In this document: piece after piece, positions 8,901 through 15,900 of the stretch
Layout: every line of letters starts with the position of its first letter
How positions within the stretch are numbered: the stretch's first letter is position 1
NCBI GenBank assembly: GCA_029782225.1
Contig: JAKOVF010000360.1
Coordinates: forward strand, 1-54,139
DNA length: 54,139 nucleotides
Reading direction: 5' to 3'
Origin: Chloroflexota bacterium
Lineage (GTDB): Bacteria; Chloroflexota; Anaerolineae; Anaerolineales; Villigracilaceae
The notes under the pieces: generated by a model
Seen by the model: only the letters and a program-made list of their open reading frames with translations
The model's database searches: none
What the model was told of the DNA's origin: nothing
Program-made: the position numbers and the translations under genes

Positions 8901-11458
8901 GAACGGTAGCCCGCGCGGTCATCGAAAGCGACGCGGGGTCGTTGTCGAGCCAGCTTGAGAAACTGGATCGCCCACCGATGCGTCTTCCGCGCTTTGTGCC
9001 GATCACATCCACATCTTCAACACAGAAAGCACAAGCCAAATTCCCTTCTGATCTACTCTTTGAGAATGGATCGGGCGGCTTCAGCCCGGATGGACGCGAG
9101 TACGTGATCCATCTGGAGCCCGGCCAATGGACTCCCGCGCCATGGGTTAATGTGATCGCCAACCCGGAATTTGGCTTTCTCGTTTCAGAAAGTGGACTGG
9201 GCTGTACCTGGGCCGTCAACAGCGGCGAGAATCGACTCACGCCCTGGCACAATGACCCGGTCAGTGACCCACCGAGCGAGGCCATCTATTTGCGGGATGA
9301 GGATAGCGGCGAAATCTGGTCCCCGACTCCACTGCCCGCGCGCGCGGATGCGCCCTATTTGATCCGCCACGGGACGGGATACAGCATCTTCGAGCACGAG
9401 AGTCACGAACTTGGACATACGCTGAGGGTCTTTGCCGTGCCGCAGGCGCCGGTGAAGATCGCCCAATTGAAATTGAGGAATACCTCGGCGCGCACGCGGC
9501 GCATCAATATCACGTATTACGCCGAATGGGTACTCGGTACAAACCATGAGAGCACAGCGCAATATATCGTGCCTGAATTTGCTCCGAGTAATTTTGCCCT
9601 GCTCGCGTCGAATGCTTACAACCAGAACTTCAGCAAACGCGTGGCCTTCCTGGCTGCCACGCGTGAATTGCAGGGATTGACCACCGACCGCGCGGAGTTC
9701 CTCGGTGCGCTTGGAAGTTATGCACATCCGGAAGCTCTCGAACGAGTCGGCCTGACTGCGAGTGCGCAACCGGGCACGGACCCATGTGCAGCGTTGCAGT
9801 TGTTGCTCTGGCTGGCGCCCGGTGAATCGAAGGAAGTCACCTTCCTGCTTGGTCAGGGTAAGGATCGCACCGAAGCGCTTAAGTTGATCAGCCAATATCA
9901 AAATCTATCCCAGGTGCGCACCGCGTGGAAATCACTCGAACGTTTTTGGGATGAACACATCGGCGGCATCCAGGTCAAAACCCCGGATCATGCTCTGGAC
10001 CTGCTGGTCAATCGCTGGCTGCCGTATGAAGCGCTGTCCTGCCGCCTCTGGGGCCGCACCGCCTTTTATCAATCCAGCGGCGCGTTTGGTTTTCGCGATC
10101 AACTGCAGGATGTGATGGCCTTCCTCTACACACGGCCGGAGATCGCGCGCCAGCAGATTCTGGAGGCTGCGCGCCACCAGTTCGAAGAGGGAGACGTGCT
10201 GCATTGGTGGCATCCACCCGGAGGTCAGGGCATCCGCTCGCACATCACCGACAACATGCTCTGGCTGCCCTATGTCACCGCGCAATATGTGCAAATCACT
10301 GGCGACCGCGCCATCCTCGATGAACAGGTGCCCTTCCTTTCGGCAGAGCCGCTGAAACCCGGTGAACATGAACGCTACGGTGAGTTCCCCAGCGGCCGGA
10401 CCGGCACAGTGCTGGAGCACTGCCGACGCGCGATTGCAAAGGGCAGCACAAGCGGACCTCACGGATTGCCGCTGATGGGTGACGGCGATTGGAACGATGG
10501 CATGAACAACGTGGGCGCCAAGGGATTGGGAGAAAGCATCTGGCTGGGCTGGTTCCTGTTCGCCACGCTGATGGACTTTGCACGCGTCTGCGACATGGTT
10601 TCGTCCGCCGACGATGCCGAAGTGTATCGCCAGAACGCTGAGAAGCTGCGCGCTGCACTCGAAGCCTCTGCCTGGGACGGGAACTGGTACCGCCGCGCAT
10701 ACTACGACGATGGCAAACCGCTCGGCTCAATCCAAAACCGCGACTGCCAGATCGACTCCATCAGCCAATCCTGGTCCGTGATCTCGCATGCCGCTGAGCC
10801 TGAGAAGGCACGTCAGGCAATGGAATCACTCTATCAGCGCCTCGTGCTCAAAGATCAGGGATTGGTCCTGCTGCTGACACCTCCGTTTGACCGTACCATC
10901 CGCGATCCAGGATATATCAAAGGCTATCTGCCTGGTACGCGCGAAAATGGCGGACAATACACTCATGCCGCGATCTGGGCCATCTGGGCCTTTGCCGAGC
11001 TTGGCGATACTGAGCGCGCGTATGAGCTTTTCAATTTGATCAATCCTATCCATCATACGGACACAGCCGAGAAAGCTGCGCGCTACACGGCCGAGCCATA
11101 CGTCATCGCCGCGGATGTGTACAGCGCGCCCGCGCATCTCGGTCACGCCGGCTGGACGTGGTACACCGGCTCGGCCAGTTGGATGCTGCGCCTGGCAGTG
11201 GAAAAAATCCTGGGTTTGCAGCGTGAGGGCAATATTCTGAAGATCAAGCCATGCATTCCCAAAGAGTGGTCCGAATACGAGATCCATTATCGCTTTGGAA
11301 AATCCATCTACCATATCTGTGTTGAGAATCCACATAGAGTCACTGGTGGCGAGGTAAATCTGACTTTGGACGGAAAACCAACCAGGCAGGAAACAATTCC
11401 GCTGATTGATGATGGCGTGGAACATCAAGTCACGGTCACACTTGGAATAAGGAACTAA
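2909..11458 (+). CDS. Cyclic beta-1,2-glucan synthase-like protein (GT84-GH94, NdvB/Cgs type)
   Basis: A 2,849-residue membrane protein, close in length to the Brucella and rhizobial Cgs/NdvB enzymes, which start, elongate and cyclise beta-1,2-glucan from UDP-glucose. Order of parts: cytoplasmic N-terminus (1-340); membrane segments near 345-395; a processive glycosyltransferase domain with VVTLDADTVLPRDS and the RWIRGDWQ signature (about 410-735); further membrane helices (about 750-935); a glucoamylase-like domain with HRTSPTNIG and HHQGMILLSLGNYL (about 940-1515); then GH94 phosphorylase modules (1570 to the end) with GDGDWNDGMN near residue 2,525, where GH94 enzymes keep the catalytic Asp. 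AAAGGA precedes the start. It follows the stress-protein gene by 3 nt. In proteobacteria the product is periplasmic or exported; its destination in this organism is unknown. The exact glucan is inferred from the family. Confidence 0.92.
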   Translation: MLNPVPLPGTDIAPEPTVPAPDRVEALALNLAQNLEVLAHPHIGYPLPARVKVLGTFLQSVYRYFDKSSRAEVIESGAAEWMLDNYYIVEQALRQISQSIPGDFYQRLPKVQVNEKDRARIQVLASALTKLEESRLTIDQIRNFIRVFQSIKPLRIGELWVLAPMLRLSVIESLADALSRITPVHLPSASSPEPSTGPRPQTGAASEAPKQPSLSDENVAINSILSLRMLATQDWQAFFEETSEVERILHEDPADVYIRMDFDTRNRYRNVIEELARGSQVEEVDVAREAIRLAQSGTRPRTQHVGYYLVSRGRPALETQLHYQPLREKFLRYWLTNHALSSYLSGITFLTVFMCAMAGLYTVISGGSLSQIALTFLLTLFPAFATAVDLVNWLVVKIVPPRSLPRLDFKEGIPSTAATMVVIPSLLKNESELESLLGQLENHYLGNADPCIRFALLTDFVDAPEKEMPGEGQLIEQASAGIRQLNERYENEGYQPFYLFHRGRLWNPSEGAWIGWERKRGKLTEFNHLLRGKPVTSFIAQVGDLQNLPAIRYVVTLDADTVLPRDSVQRLAGILAHPLNQAEFDPETGVLVDGYSVLQPRVQVRPEVTNRSIFTRVYSGDTTLDLYTRAVSDVYQDLFGEGTYVGKGMYDVEAFERTLEDRVPENMLLSHDLFEGILGRCGLVTNVVFFEDYPPHYLSYAHRLHRWIRGDWQLLPWLMPLVPHSLRGRIPNDLSRLDQWKIIDNLRRSLTSPAILALMVGGWVLLPGAALVWTILALSTFILSILFGFVSAMRARKTDQYPETTSRPIQQAAWRTLFQIIFLPHEALISMDAIGTTLVRVFITHKRLLQWVTAAHTLNVFGRELKLRIAWNEMLLGPLLSILILLLIALNRPFALWFAAPFLLAWILSPYIAVRISQKVSYRPEKLSPAQEKRLHLLARATWLYFEHFVGPDDHWLPPDHFQEDPRGLVAHRTSPTNIGLLLLSTLSACDLGYIGPRELALRLHNTFDGMDLLEKQRDHLLNWYDTRTLAPLPPRYISTVDSGNLAASLITLRQGCTDVAGRPVIQWDGLIDTLDMLDLTVRLAHLGAVGKELQEIIYFLRKQVEGLRETREDDPKYVTDLFREGRSEMEDLLAKIVEVSSEHFDSAAIRRLSTWIERTRHHLSHMERDMQDFYPWPLMLAQTPALFEGPDVRPELESIWTELRSAFSFRPPLEVIPDICVHTLDVLQRLRGALQDDEQDAIQWCDSLQKQLENAHSAAGSLLNDLQAVSARAEAYIQAMNFGFLYDPQRKVFHIGYNVDLGRLDASYYDLLASEARVTSLLAIAKGDVPQNHWLYLSRPITQVNGMRTLLSWSGTMFEYLMPSLFTKRYHGTLLDQSCLAAVEYQIAYAQGKHVPWGISESSFYFFDSQQTYQYRAFGIPGLGYKRGLGEDLVISPYSSILALPYAPQAVIQNVERFQKLDMIGPYGLYESVDFTADRLGTGQDHAVIRSYMAHHQGMILLSLGNYLRNDTIVQRFHSDPRIETVRLLLQEQIPVRAPIEHPHPQEIGIIHPIHAPVSLDAWKPKVDLPTPHVHFLSNGNYSLLITAAGSGYSRWHETELTRWRADTTLDRYGSWIYIQDRESAKTWSATHQPTAVQPDSQEILFFPHTVEFMRRDGDISTRMRIAIAHDADVEIRRIILSNHGGSPRDFAVTSFSEVTLSPHDVDQRHPAYNKLFIESEYLADQDILLFRRRPRSAEEKPVHLAHFIVAEGDELDMTGYETDRGRFFGRGHTARDPVLLQGDTTLSNSTATLDPIASLQAHMRVPGYDSRQLAFVTVAASSRAEALTLAHRYRQWHYVTQAFRGASTQAEHELIQLGLSSKELEQIQKLLSVLLYPSAALRADAATLVSNRLGQSGLWPFSISGDYPILLIRLKQDEDLDLLDELLRAHAYWRRRGLKIDLVILNQRETSYDQNYQGKIYRLLNRTNSDDWLGKRGGIFILREDQMPEAERILLGTVARAVIESDAGSLSSQLEKLDRPPMRLPRFVPITSTSSTQKAQAKFPSDLLFENGSGGFSPDGREYVIHLEPGQWTPAPWVNVIANPEFGFLVSESGLGCTWAVNSGENRLTPWHNDPVSDPPSEAIYLRDEDSGEIWSPTPLPARADAPYLIRHGTGYSIFEHESHELGHTLRVFAVPQAPVKIAQLKLRNTSARTRRINITYYAEWVLGTNHESTAQYIVPEFAPSNFALLASNAYNQNFSKRVAFLAATRELQGLTTDRAEFLGALGSYAHPEALERVGLTASAQPGTDPCAALQLLLWLAPGESKEVTFLLGQGKDRTEALKLISQYQNLSQVRTAWKSLERFWDEHIGGIQVKTPDHALDLLVNRWLPYEALSCRLWGRTAFYQSSGAFGFRDQLQDVMAFLYTRPEIARQQILEAARHQFEEGDVLHWWHPPGGQGIRSHITDNMLWLPYVTAQYVQITGDRAILDEQVPFLSAEPLKPGEHERYGEFPSGRTGTVLEHCRRAIAKGSTSGPHGLPLMGDGDWNDGMNNVGAKGLGESIWLGWFLFATLMDFARVCDMVSSADDAEVYRQNAEKLRAALEASAWDGNWYRRAYYDDGKPLGSIQNRDCQIDSISQSWSVISHAAEPEKARQAMESLYQRLVLKDQGLVLLLTPPFDRTIRDPGYIKGYLPGTRENGGQYTHAAIWAIWAFAELGDTERAYELFNLINPIHHTDTAEKAARYTAEPYVIAADVYSAPAHLGHAGWTWYTGSASWMLRLAVEKILGLQREGNILKIKPCIPKEWSEYEIHYRFGKSIYHICVENPHRVTGGEVNLTLDGKPTRQETIPLIDDGVEHQVTVTLGIRN

Positions 11459-11497
11459 TAGCCTGCACTTTGTATTTTCCATCTTACACATCTTATC

Positions 11498-11525
11498 TTG
11501 ACATGCACCGCTTTTACACTATACT
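11498..11525 (+). promoter_or_regulatory. Consensus sigma-70 promoter of the Rrf2 regulator gene
   Basis: TTGACA (11498-11503), 16-bp spacer, TATACT (11520-11525), ending 29 bp before the ATG at 11555. One of the best -35/-10 pairs in the window. It supports the ATG at 11555 over the in-frame upstream start that overlaps the -35 box. Confidence 0.8.
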
Positions 11526-11554
11526 TCGATAGGAAAAATAAGGTATATCTGACT

Positions 11555-11959
11555 ATGAAGCTAACAACACGCAGCGAATACGCACTCCTTGCACTGGTCT
11601 ACCTGGCCCGGCATCAGCCCGATGGCTACATTTCGGTGGACGCCATCGCTCATGCCCAGAGCATCCCGCCCAAGTTTCTGGAACAACTGATGTTGGCTTT
11701 GAAACGCGCGCATTTCCTGCGCAGCACAAAGGGCCAGCACGGCGGCTACCAGCTTGCCAAAAATCCCGAACAGATCTCGCTGGCCGAGGTCATCCGTCTC
11801 TTCGATGGTGCGCTCGCCCCGACCGAATCCGTCAGCGAGAATTTTTACGAGTCTACTCCCATCGAAAAGGAGAAAAAACTGACCCGGGTCTTCAAGGACA
11901 TCCGTGACTACATCTCGCAAAAGCTGGAAAAGACTACGATTGCAGATGTAATGAAGTAA
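11555..11959 (+). CDS. Rrf2-family transcriptional regulator without cysteines (CymR-like)
   Basis: A 134-residue winged-helix DNA-binding protein of the Rrf2 family. The N-terminal KLTTRSEYALLALVYLA helix and the wing region RSTKGQHGGYQLAK are diagnostic. The protein has no cysteine, so it cannot hold the iron-sulfur cluster of IscR, NsrR or RsrR; in this it resembles CymR, the cysteine-metabolism repressor of Firmicutes that works together with CysK. It lies upstream of cysK and cysE in the same direction, 470 bp before cysK. Control of cysteine synthesis is therefore the leading idea, but it is inference from context and from the missing cluster ligands. Confidence 0.85.
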   Translation: MKLTTRSEYALLALVYLARHQPDGYISVDAIAHAQSIPPKFLEQLMLALKRAHFLRSTKGQHGGYQLAKNPEQISLAEVIRLFDGALAPTESVSENFYESTPIEKEKKLTRVFKDIRDYISQKLEKTTIADVMK

Positions 11960-12102
11960 GAATGCCACAGAGACAGTTTAAGAGTACAATAGTGATGTAA
12001 GGGAGTATTCAGTCGCATCTTCTATGAGAATTATGAAAACCATGCTGAACTGCATCTGTACACGGCGGGGTCTCTAAACCACCGCCTCTTTCCCGAGATC
12101 GA

Positions 12103-12222
12103 CGGCTGACTGCCGCAAACGGTGGGCTTGACCCCGCATACTCAAAAAGTCGCCATCCAGCGACTTCATAGATATGCTCCACCGTTTGCATACTGAAGAA
12201 CTTTTTCAGTGGCAGTCAGCCG
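12103..12222. repeat. 120-bp nested palindrome between the Rrf2 gene and cysK
   Basis: A long, nested inverted repeat. The outer arms CGGCTGACTGCC (12103-12114) and GGCAGTCAGCCG (12211-12222) match perfectly over 12 bp. Inside lie AAACGGTGG (12117-12125) with CCACCGTTT (12179-12187), GCATA with TATGC, and the apical hairpin AAGTCGC-CATCCA-GCGACTT. The downstream end runs into TTTTATTT. A smaller hairpin (GGCGGGGT...ACCACCGCC, about 12064-12086) precedes it. It may be a MITE-like element, a structured RNA leader of cysK or a large terminator; the sequence does not decide. Confidence 0.7.
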
Positions 12223-12245
12223 TTTTATTTATTTCAAACCAATTC

Positions 12246-12335
12246 TGTCATTGCGAGGAGGGTGTAAGCCCCGACGAAGCAATCTCCACTCTGTTAGAGA
12301 AGATTGCTTCGTGCGAAAGATCATCGCCCTCGCAA
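12246..12335. repeat. REP/MITE-like palindrome (TGTCATTGCGAGG family)
   Basis: Starts TGTCATTGCGAGG and closes with CCTCGCAA: outer arms 12251-12258 and 12328-12335. Inner arms CGAAGCAATCT (12275-12285) and AGATTGCTTCG (12301-12311) are a perfect 11-bp inverted repeat. Elements with the CATTGCGAGG...GAAGCAATCT pattern are known as dispersed palindromic repeats in many bacterial genomes. Confidence 0.75.
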
Positions 12336-12347
12336 CCCCGCTGAAAG

Positions 12348-12385
12348 CCCCGCACCTTTCGTTATCAATCGATGAAGGTGCGGGG
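12348..12385. repeat. 11-bp inverted repeat (hairpin) before cysK
   Basis: CCCCGCACCTT (12348-12358) and AAGGTGCGGGG (12375-12385) are perfect inverted repeats around a 16-nt loop, ending 43 bp before the cysK start. The GCACC/GGTGC core is shared with the two 44-bp repeats that flank cysE, so it probably belongs to the same dispersed family. It has no T-tract, so it is not a normal terminator. Confidence 0.65.
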
Positions 12386-12428
12386 AAGCAGGTGGGGGCC
12401 ATGACAGCAACCCAAAGGACAAACCAAA

Positions 12429-13379
12429 ATGAAAATCGCGAACAATGTTACAGAGTTGATCGGCAACACTCCACTCGTCCGCCTGAACCACGTCACGGAG
12501 GGCGCGAAAGCGGAAGTCGTCGCCAAGCTCGAGTTCTACAATCCCGCGCATTCAGTCAAGGACCGCATCGGCTTTTCCATGATCGACGCGGCAGAGAGGG
12601 CAGGCCTGATCAATAAGGAGACGGTCTTGGTGGAGCCGACCAGCGGCAACACCGGGATTGCCCTCGCCATGGTCGCAGCGGCACGCGGATATAAGCTCAT
12701 TCTGACCATGCCCGAGACCATGAGCAGGGAGCGCCGTATGTTACTGCGTGCCTATGGCGCGGACCTGGTCCTGACGCCTGGTCCGGACGGCATGGGAGGC
12801 GCGATCCGCAAGGCCGAGGAGATCGCTGCTACGGACCCGGCGAAGTATTTCATCCCGCAGCAGTTCAAGAACCCGGCCAATCCCGAAATCCATCGCAAAA
12901 CGACCGCCGAGGAAATCTGGCGCGACACTGACGGCAAAGTGGACTATCTGGTGGCCGGCATCGGTACCGGCGGGACGATCACCGGCGTGGGAGAAGTCAT
13001 CAAGTCGCGCAAGCCGTCGTTCAAAGCGATCGCCGTCGAGCCAGATGCTTCGCCGGTGCTTTCCGGCGGCGCAAAAGGGCCGCATCCCATCCAGGGCATC
13101 GGCGCTGGATTCGTACCGGATGTGCTCAACACCAAGATCTACGATGAGATCATCCGCGTCAAAGGTGATGATGCTTTTCAAACTGCGCGTCGTATGGCAC
13201 GCGAAGAGGGCCTGCTGGTAGGTATCTCCTCCGGCGCGGCGACCTGGGCTGCACTGCAAGTGGCCAACCGCGGCGAGAATGCCGGCAAGCTGATCGTGGT
13301 CATCATTCCTTCGTTCGGCGAGCGGTATCTCTCTACGCCGCTGTTTGCGGATCTGGTGGATGAGCCAACGACGGCGTAA
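12429..13379 (+). CDS. cysK: Cysteine synthase A (O-acetylserine sulfhydrylase)
   Basis: A 316-residue PLP enzyme that makes cysteine from O-acetylserine and sulfide. The PLP lysine is Lys44 in [11 protein letters not shown]; the substrate loop TSGNTG and the phosphate-binding loop [10 protein letters not shown] are intact, as is the C-terminal ISSGAA. Length is normal for CysK. The start has AAAGGA 8 nt upstream. It lies between the Rrf2 regulator and cysE on the same strand, giving a complete two-step serine-to-cysteine route. The gaps on both sides are filled with palindromic repeats, so the three genes may still be one transcript or have separate promoters. Confidence 0.95.
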   Translation: MKIANNVTELIGNTPLVRLNHVTEGAKAEVVAKLEFYNPAHSVKDRIGFSMIDAAERAGLINKETVLVEPTSGNTGIALAMVAAARGYKLILTMPETMSRERRMLLRAYGADLVLTPGPDGMGGAIRKAEEIAATDPAKYFIPQQFKNPANPEIHRKTTAEEIWRDTDGKVDYLVAGIGTGGTITGVGEVIKSRKPSFKAIAVEPDASPVLSGGAKGPHPIQGIGAGFVPDVLNTKIYDEIIRVKGDDAFQTARRMAREEGLLVGISSGAATWAALQVANRGENAGKLIVVIIPSFGERYLSTPLFADLVDEPTTA

Positions 13380-13385
13380 ATTCTA

Positions 13386-13465
13386 TTCGTCGTGAGCGGA
13401 GCCGCCTGCTCTCGGCGGCATAGTCGAAGCACAGGTTTCAAGTCACCCGCGCTTCGACTTCGGAA
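13386..13465. repeat. Degenerate palindromic repeat (GAGCGGAGC...GTCGAAG type)
   Basis: The start of the cysK-cysE gap holds CGTGAGCGGAGCCGCC, AGTCGAAGCACAGG and, inverted, GCGCTTCGACTT. This resembles the common dispersed bacterial palindromes built on GAGC...AGTCGAAG. No gene or promoter is evident here. Confidence 0.5.
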
Positions 13466-13483
13466 CGGAAGATCAACGTTCTA

Positions 13484-13527
13484 CGCTCACAACGTCCCGA
13501 CACCGCACCCGCGCTGGGTGCAGGTGT
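13484..13527. repeat. 44-bp dispersed repeat, copy A (before cysE)
   Basis: Nearly identical to 14395-14438 (about three differences in 44 bp). It contains CCGCACC and GGGTGCAGGTG, able to form a hairpin. The flanking sequence to 13597 is GC-rich with further short palindromes (CCCCGTTCGGG, CGAAACGGCCTTCGGG). Confidence 0.75.
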
Positions 13528-13597
13528 TTCCCCGTTCGGGCCGTGAAGCTCGTCGGGGCGAAACGGCCTTCGGGAGCGCGAAGGATGGGAGTATAAA

Positions 13598-14305
13598 ATG
13601 TTCAAAACCATTCACGATGACATTCAATCCGTGCTGGACCGCGACCCGGCCGCGCGGAATGTACTGGAAGTATTGCTGTGCTACCCGGGCCTGCATGCGA
13701 TCTGGGCACACCGTCTCGCGCATCGACTCTGGAAGAGCGGACTGAAACTTTTCGCGCGTTGGATATCGCAAACAGTGCGCAGCCTGACCGGCATCGAAAT
13801 TCATCCCGGCGCGACGATCGGTCACAACTTCTTCATTGACCATGGAATGGGCGTGGTCATTGGCGAAACCGCGGAAGTAGGCGACAACGTTACGCTGTAT
13901 CATGGAGTGACCCTGGGCGGGACCAGCCTGCACAAGACCAAGCGTCATCCCACGATTGGCGATCATGTGGTGATCGGCGCAGGTGCGAAGGTACTGGGTG
14001 CCATCACCATTGGAGCGAACAGCCGCATTGGCGCGAATGCCGTGGTGGTCAGGTCCGCGCCGCCGGATTCGGTGATCGTCGGTGTGCCGGGACAAGTCGT
14101 CCTGCGTGACGGTCAACCGCATCCAGCCACTGAGAAAGTCGACCTGGATCATGGCAACCTGCCGGATACCATCGGCGAGACCCTGGCAACATTGATCGCG
14201 CATGTTGAATCCCTGGAGAAGCGCGTCAATGGCGGCGGCGTCTATGGACCCACGTTGCACGGGCCGAAACAGGGCGTCTGGCATGCGAGTGATTTCTCGA
14301 TATAA
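13598..14305 (+). CDS. cysE: Serine O-acetyltransferase
   Basis: A 235-residue left-handed beta-helix acetyltransferase that makes O-acetylserine from serine and acetyl-CoA. Typical signatures: [19 protein letters not shown] in the N-terminal helical part, [25 protein letters not shown] and the hexapeptide repeats up to residue 170. The C-terminus ends in DFSI: a terminal isoleucine is what other CysE proteins insert into the CysK active site to form the cysteine synthase complex, so complex formation is likely here. GGGAG lies before the ATG. It follows cysK by 218 bp of repeat-rich DNA. Confidence 0.95.
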   Translation: MFKTIHDDIQSVLDRDPAARNVLEVLLCYPGLHAIWAHRLAHRLWKSGLKLFARWISQTVRSLTGIEIHPGATIGHNFFIDHGMGVVIGETAEVGDNVTLYHGVTLGGTSLHKTKRHPTIGDHVVIGAGAKVLGAITIGANSRIGANAVVVRSAPPDSVIVGVPGQVVLRDGQPHPATEKVDLDHGNLPDTIGETLATLIAHVESLEKRVNGGGVYGPTLHGPKQGVWHASDFSI

Positions 14306-14319
14306 GAGTTAGATTCGTA

Positions 14320-14478
14320 TCATTCTGAGCAATTGCAGGGAGTGAAGGATCTCATGTTCAGATTAATCCCGTTTGCAAACGGGATTCTTCGCTTCGCTCA
14401 CGTCGTCCCGACACCGCACCTGCGCTGGGTGCAGGTGTGTCCTGGGAGGTGCGGGGAGCGGCCCTCGGGGCAATGACA
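14320..14478. repeat. Composite MITE-like repeat after cysE, containing 44-bp repeat copy B
   Basis: Bounded by TCATTCTGAG on the left and CAATGACA on the right, with ATTCTTCGCTTCGCTCA inside: a pattern common among dispersed non-autonomous repeats. It includes AATCCCGTTTGCAAACGGGATT (a perfect inverted repeat, about 14365-14386) and copy B of the 44-bp repeat at 14395-14438, whose CACCTGC/GCAGGTG arms pair perfectly. From 14479 to 14615 nothing further was recognised. Confidence 0.65.
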
Positions 14479-14655
14479 TACGAAAAACGGGGGGAAGATA
14501 TTGGATTCAGCAGGACGCAGGGCGGGAGGAGGCGTCCCATCAGGACTAGGGAAAACACCTAGTGTTTTGTGATTGACTCATTGGTCCAGAATGTTCTATT
14601 GGATGTTGCGGGGGGTATAATGAAAATCAGCCTTCCCTTAAAGGTATTTGAATCC

Positions 14656-15897
14656 ATGGCTAAACAGCCGTCGAAAAGCGATAAGAAGACTCCATCAAAA
14701 CAGAAACCCACTGGCAGCAACAATCCGCAGCAACGACTCCTGAGTGGCAAGCTCCTGATAAAGCAGGATCCGGCCAGCGTGAAGATCGGTCCCTCGGCTC
14801 ATGAATTGCAGCGGCTCGTCCTGGAACGCACGCGCGAACTGGATGAAGCCAATCATAGAATCCGCCAGGTCCGCGACCTTTTTTATGCCCTCTTCCACGC
14901 CAATCCGATCCCTACCGCGCTCATTCACATGCGAGATGGCGTCTTTCTGAATGTCAACACTGAATTCCTCTCATACTTTGGTCTCCAGCGCAATGAGGTG
15001 ATTGGGCATACAGCAGAGGAGCTGCATATCGACCTGGGCCTGGGAGCGCTGGTCCGTGAGGAATTCATAGATCAGAACAGCACGGAAGGTAAAATCCGTA
15101 ACTTTGAGCAGGAGCTTACACTTCCATCCGGTGAAGTAAGGAATATCATTGCATCTGTCCAGTATATTAATCTTGATAATACCGAGGCCCTGATCTCCAC
15201 CTTTATTGACATCACCGACCGGGTTAAAGCTGATCGTCAGGTCCGCATCCTGGCGACCCAGTTAACCCAGGCCGAGCAGGAAGAACGTCACCGGATTTCC
15301 GAAATTTTGCACGATGACCTGCAGCAACGGCTTTTTGCCGTCAAGGCACAGTTGCCAGGGGCAGAGGAAGCTTTTAAGAATCAGGATTTGGAAGGATTAC
15401 AGGCTCTTCTCAAGGAAACGGATGAGTGGCTTGGCGAGGCGATCTCGATCATGCGCAACCTCAGCATTGACATCAGCCCGATCATCCTGCATGGCGAGGG
15501 TCTGGCCGATGCCATCGCCTGGCTATCCACACAGATGCAAAAACAGTACAACCTGAACATCGTGTTACAAACGAACGGGATTCGAACTCATTTTGAAAAA
15601 GGTGTGCGCGTGATGCTGTTCCAGGCGGTGCGGGAATTGCTCTTCAATGTGGTTAAGCATTCCGGGACCCTGGAAGCGGAAGTGAGTATGGAGAGAGTGG
15701 ATGACCGCGTCCTCATCACGGTCAGCGACCAGGGCCAGGGCTTTGATTCCTCCACAGTACTGGGCGATGCAAAAGTCGCACACGGCCTGCTCAGTGTTCG
15801 CAACCGTCTGGACCTGTTGGGCTGCCAGATGGAGATCAATTCAAAACCTGGTGCTGGCACGCGCGTTTCCATTAACTGTCCAGATCCCAAAGGGTAG
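14656..15897 (+). CDS. PAS-domain sensor histidine kinase (NarL/DegS-type HisKA_3)
   Basis: A 413-residue cytoplasmic two-component kinase. A basic, lysine-rich N-terminus (1-60) is followed by a short coiled coil, a PAS domain (about 72-190, FYALFHANPIPTALI ... STFIDITDR), a HisKA_3 dimerisation domain with His219 in EILHDDLQQRL, and an HATPase domain with VRELLFNVVKHS, DQGQGFD and GLLSVRNRLDLLG. No membrane segments are seen, so the signal is intracellular. The start is uncertain: ATG 14656 has AAAGGT upstream and a TATAAT at 14616-14621 placed well for a promoter; ATG 14620, preceded by GGGGGGT, would add 12 residues. The receiver gene follows after 3 nt. Confidence 0.9.
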   Translation: MAKQPSKSDKKTPSKQKPTGSNNPQQRLLSGKLLIKQDPASVKIGPSAHELQRLVLERTRELDEANHRIRQVRDLFYALFHANPIPTALIHMRDGVFLNVNTEFLSYFGLQRNEVIGHTAEELHIDLGLGALVREEFIDQNSTEGKIRNFEQELTLPSGEVRNIIASVQYINLDNTEALISTFIDITDRVKADRQVRILATQLTQAEQEERHRISEILHDDLQQRLFAVKAQLPGAEEAFKNQDLEGLQALLKETDEWLGEAISIMRNLSIDISPIILHGEGLADAIAWLSTQMQKQYNLNIVLQTNGIRTHFEKGVRVMLFQAVRELLFNVVKHSGTLEAEVSMERVDDRVLITVSDQGQGFDSSTVLGDAKVAHGLLSVRNRLDLLGCQMEINSKPGAGTRVSINCPDPKG

Positions 15898-15900
15898 AGT

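Noticed and set aside
9185..9901. Minus-strand frame of 238 codons inside the glucan synthase gene
   Set aside because: Shadow of the GC-rich plus-strand gene; no start signal or known motif.
12060..12130. T-box leader before cysK
   Set aside because: The stretch GGCGGTGG on the minus strand recalls a T-box core, but orientation is wrong and no AGGGTGGNACCGCG or specifier arrangement is seen on the cysK strand.
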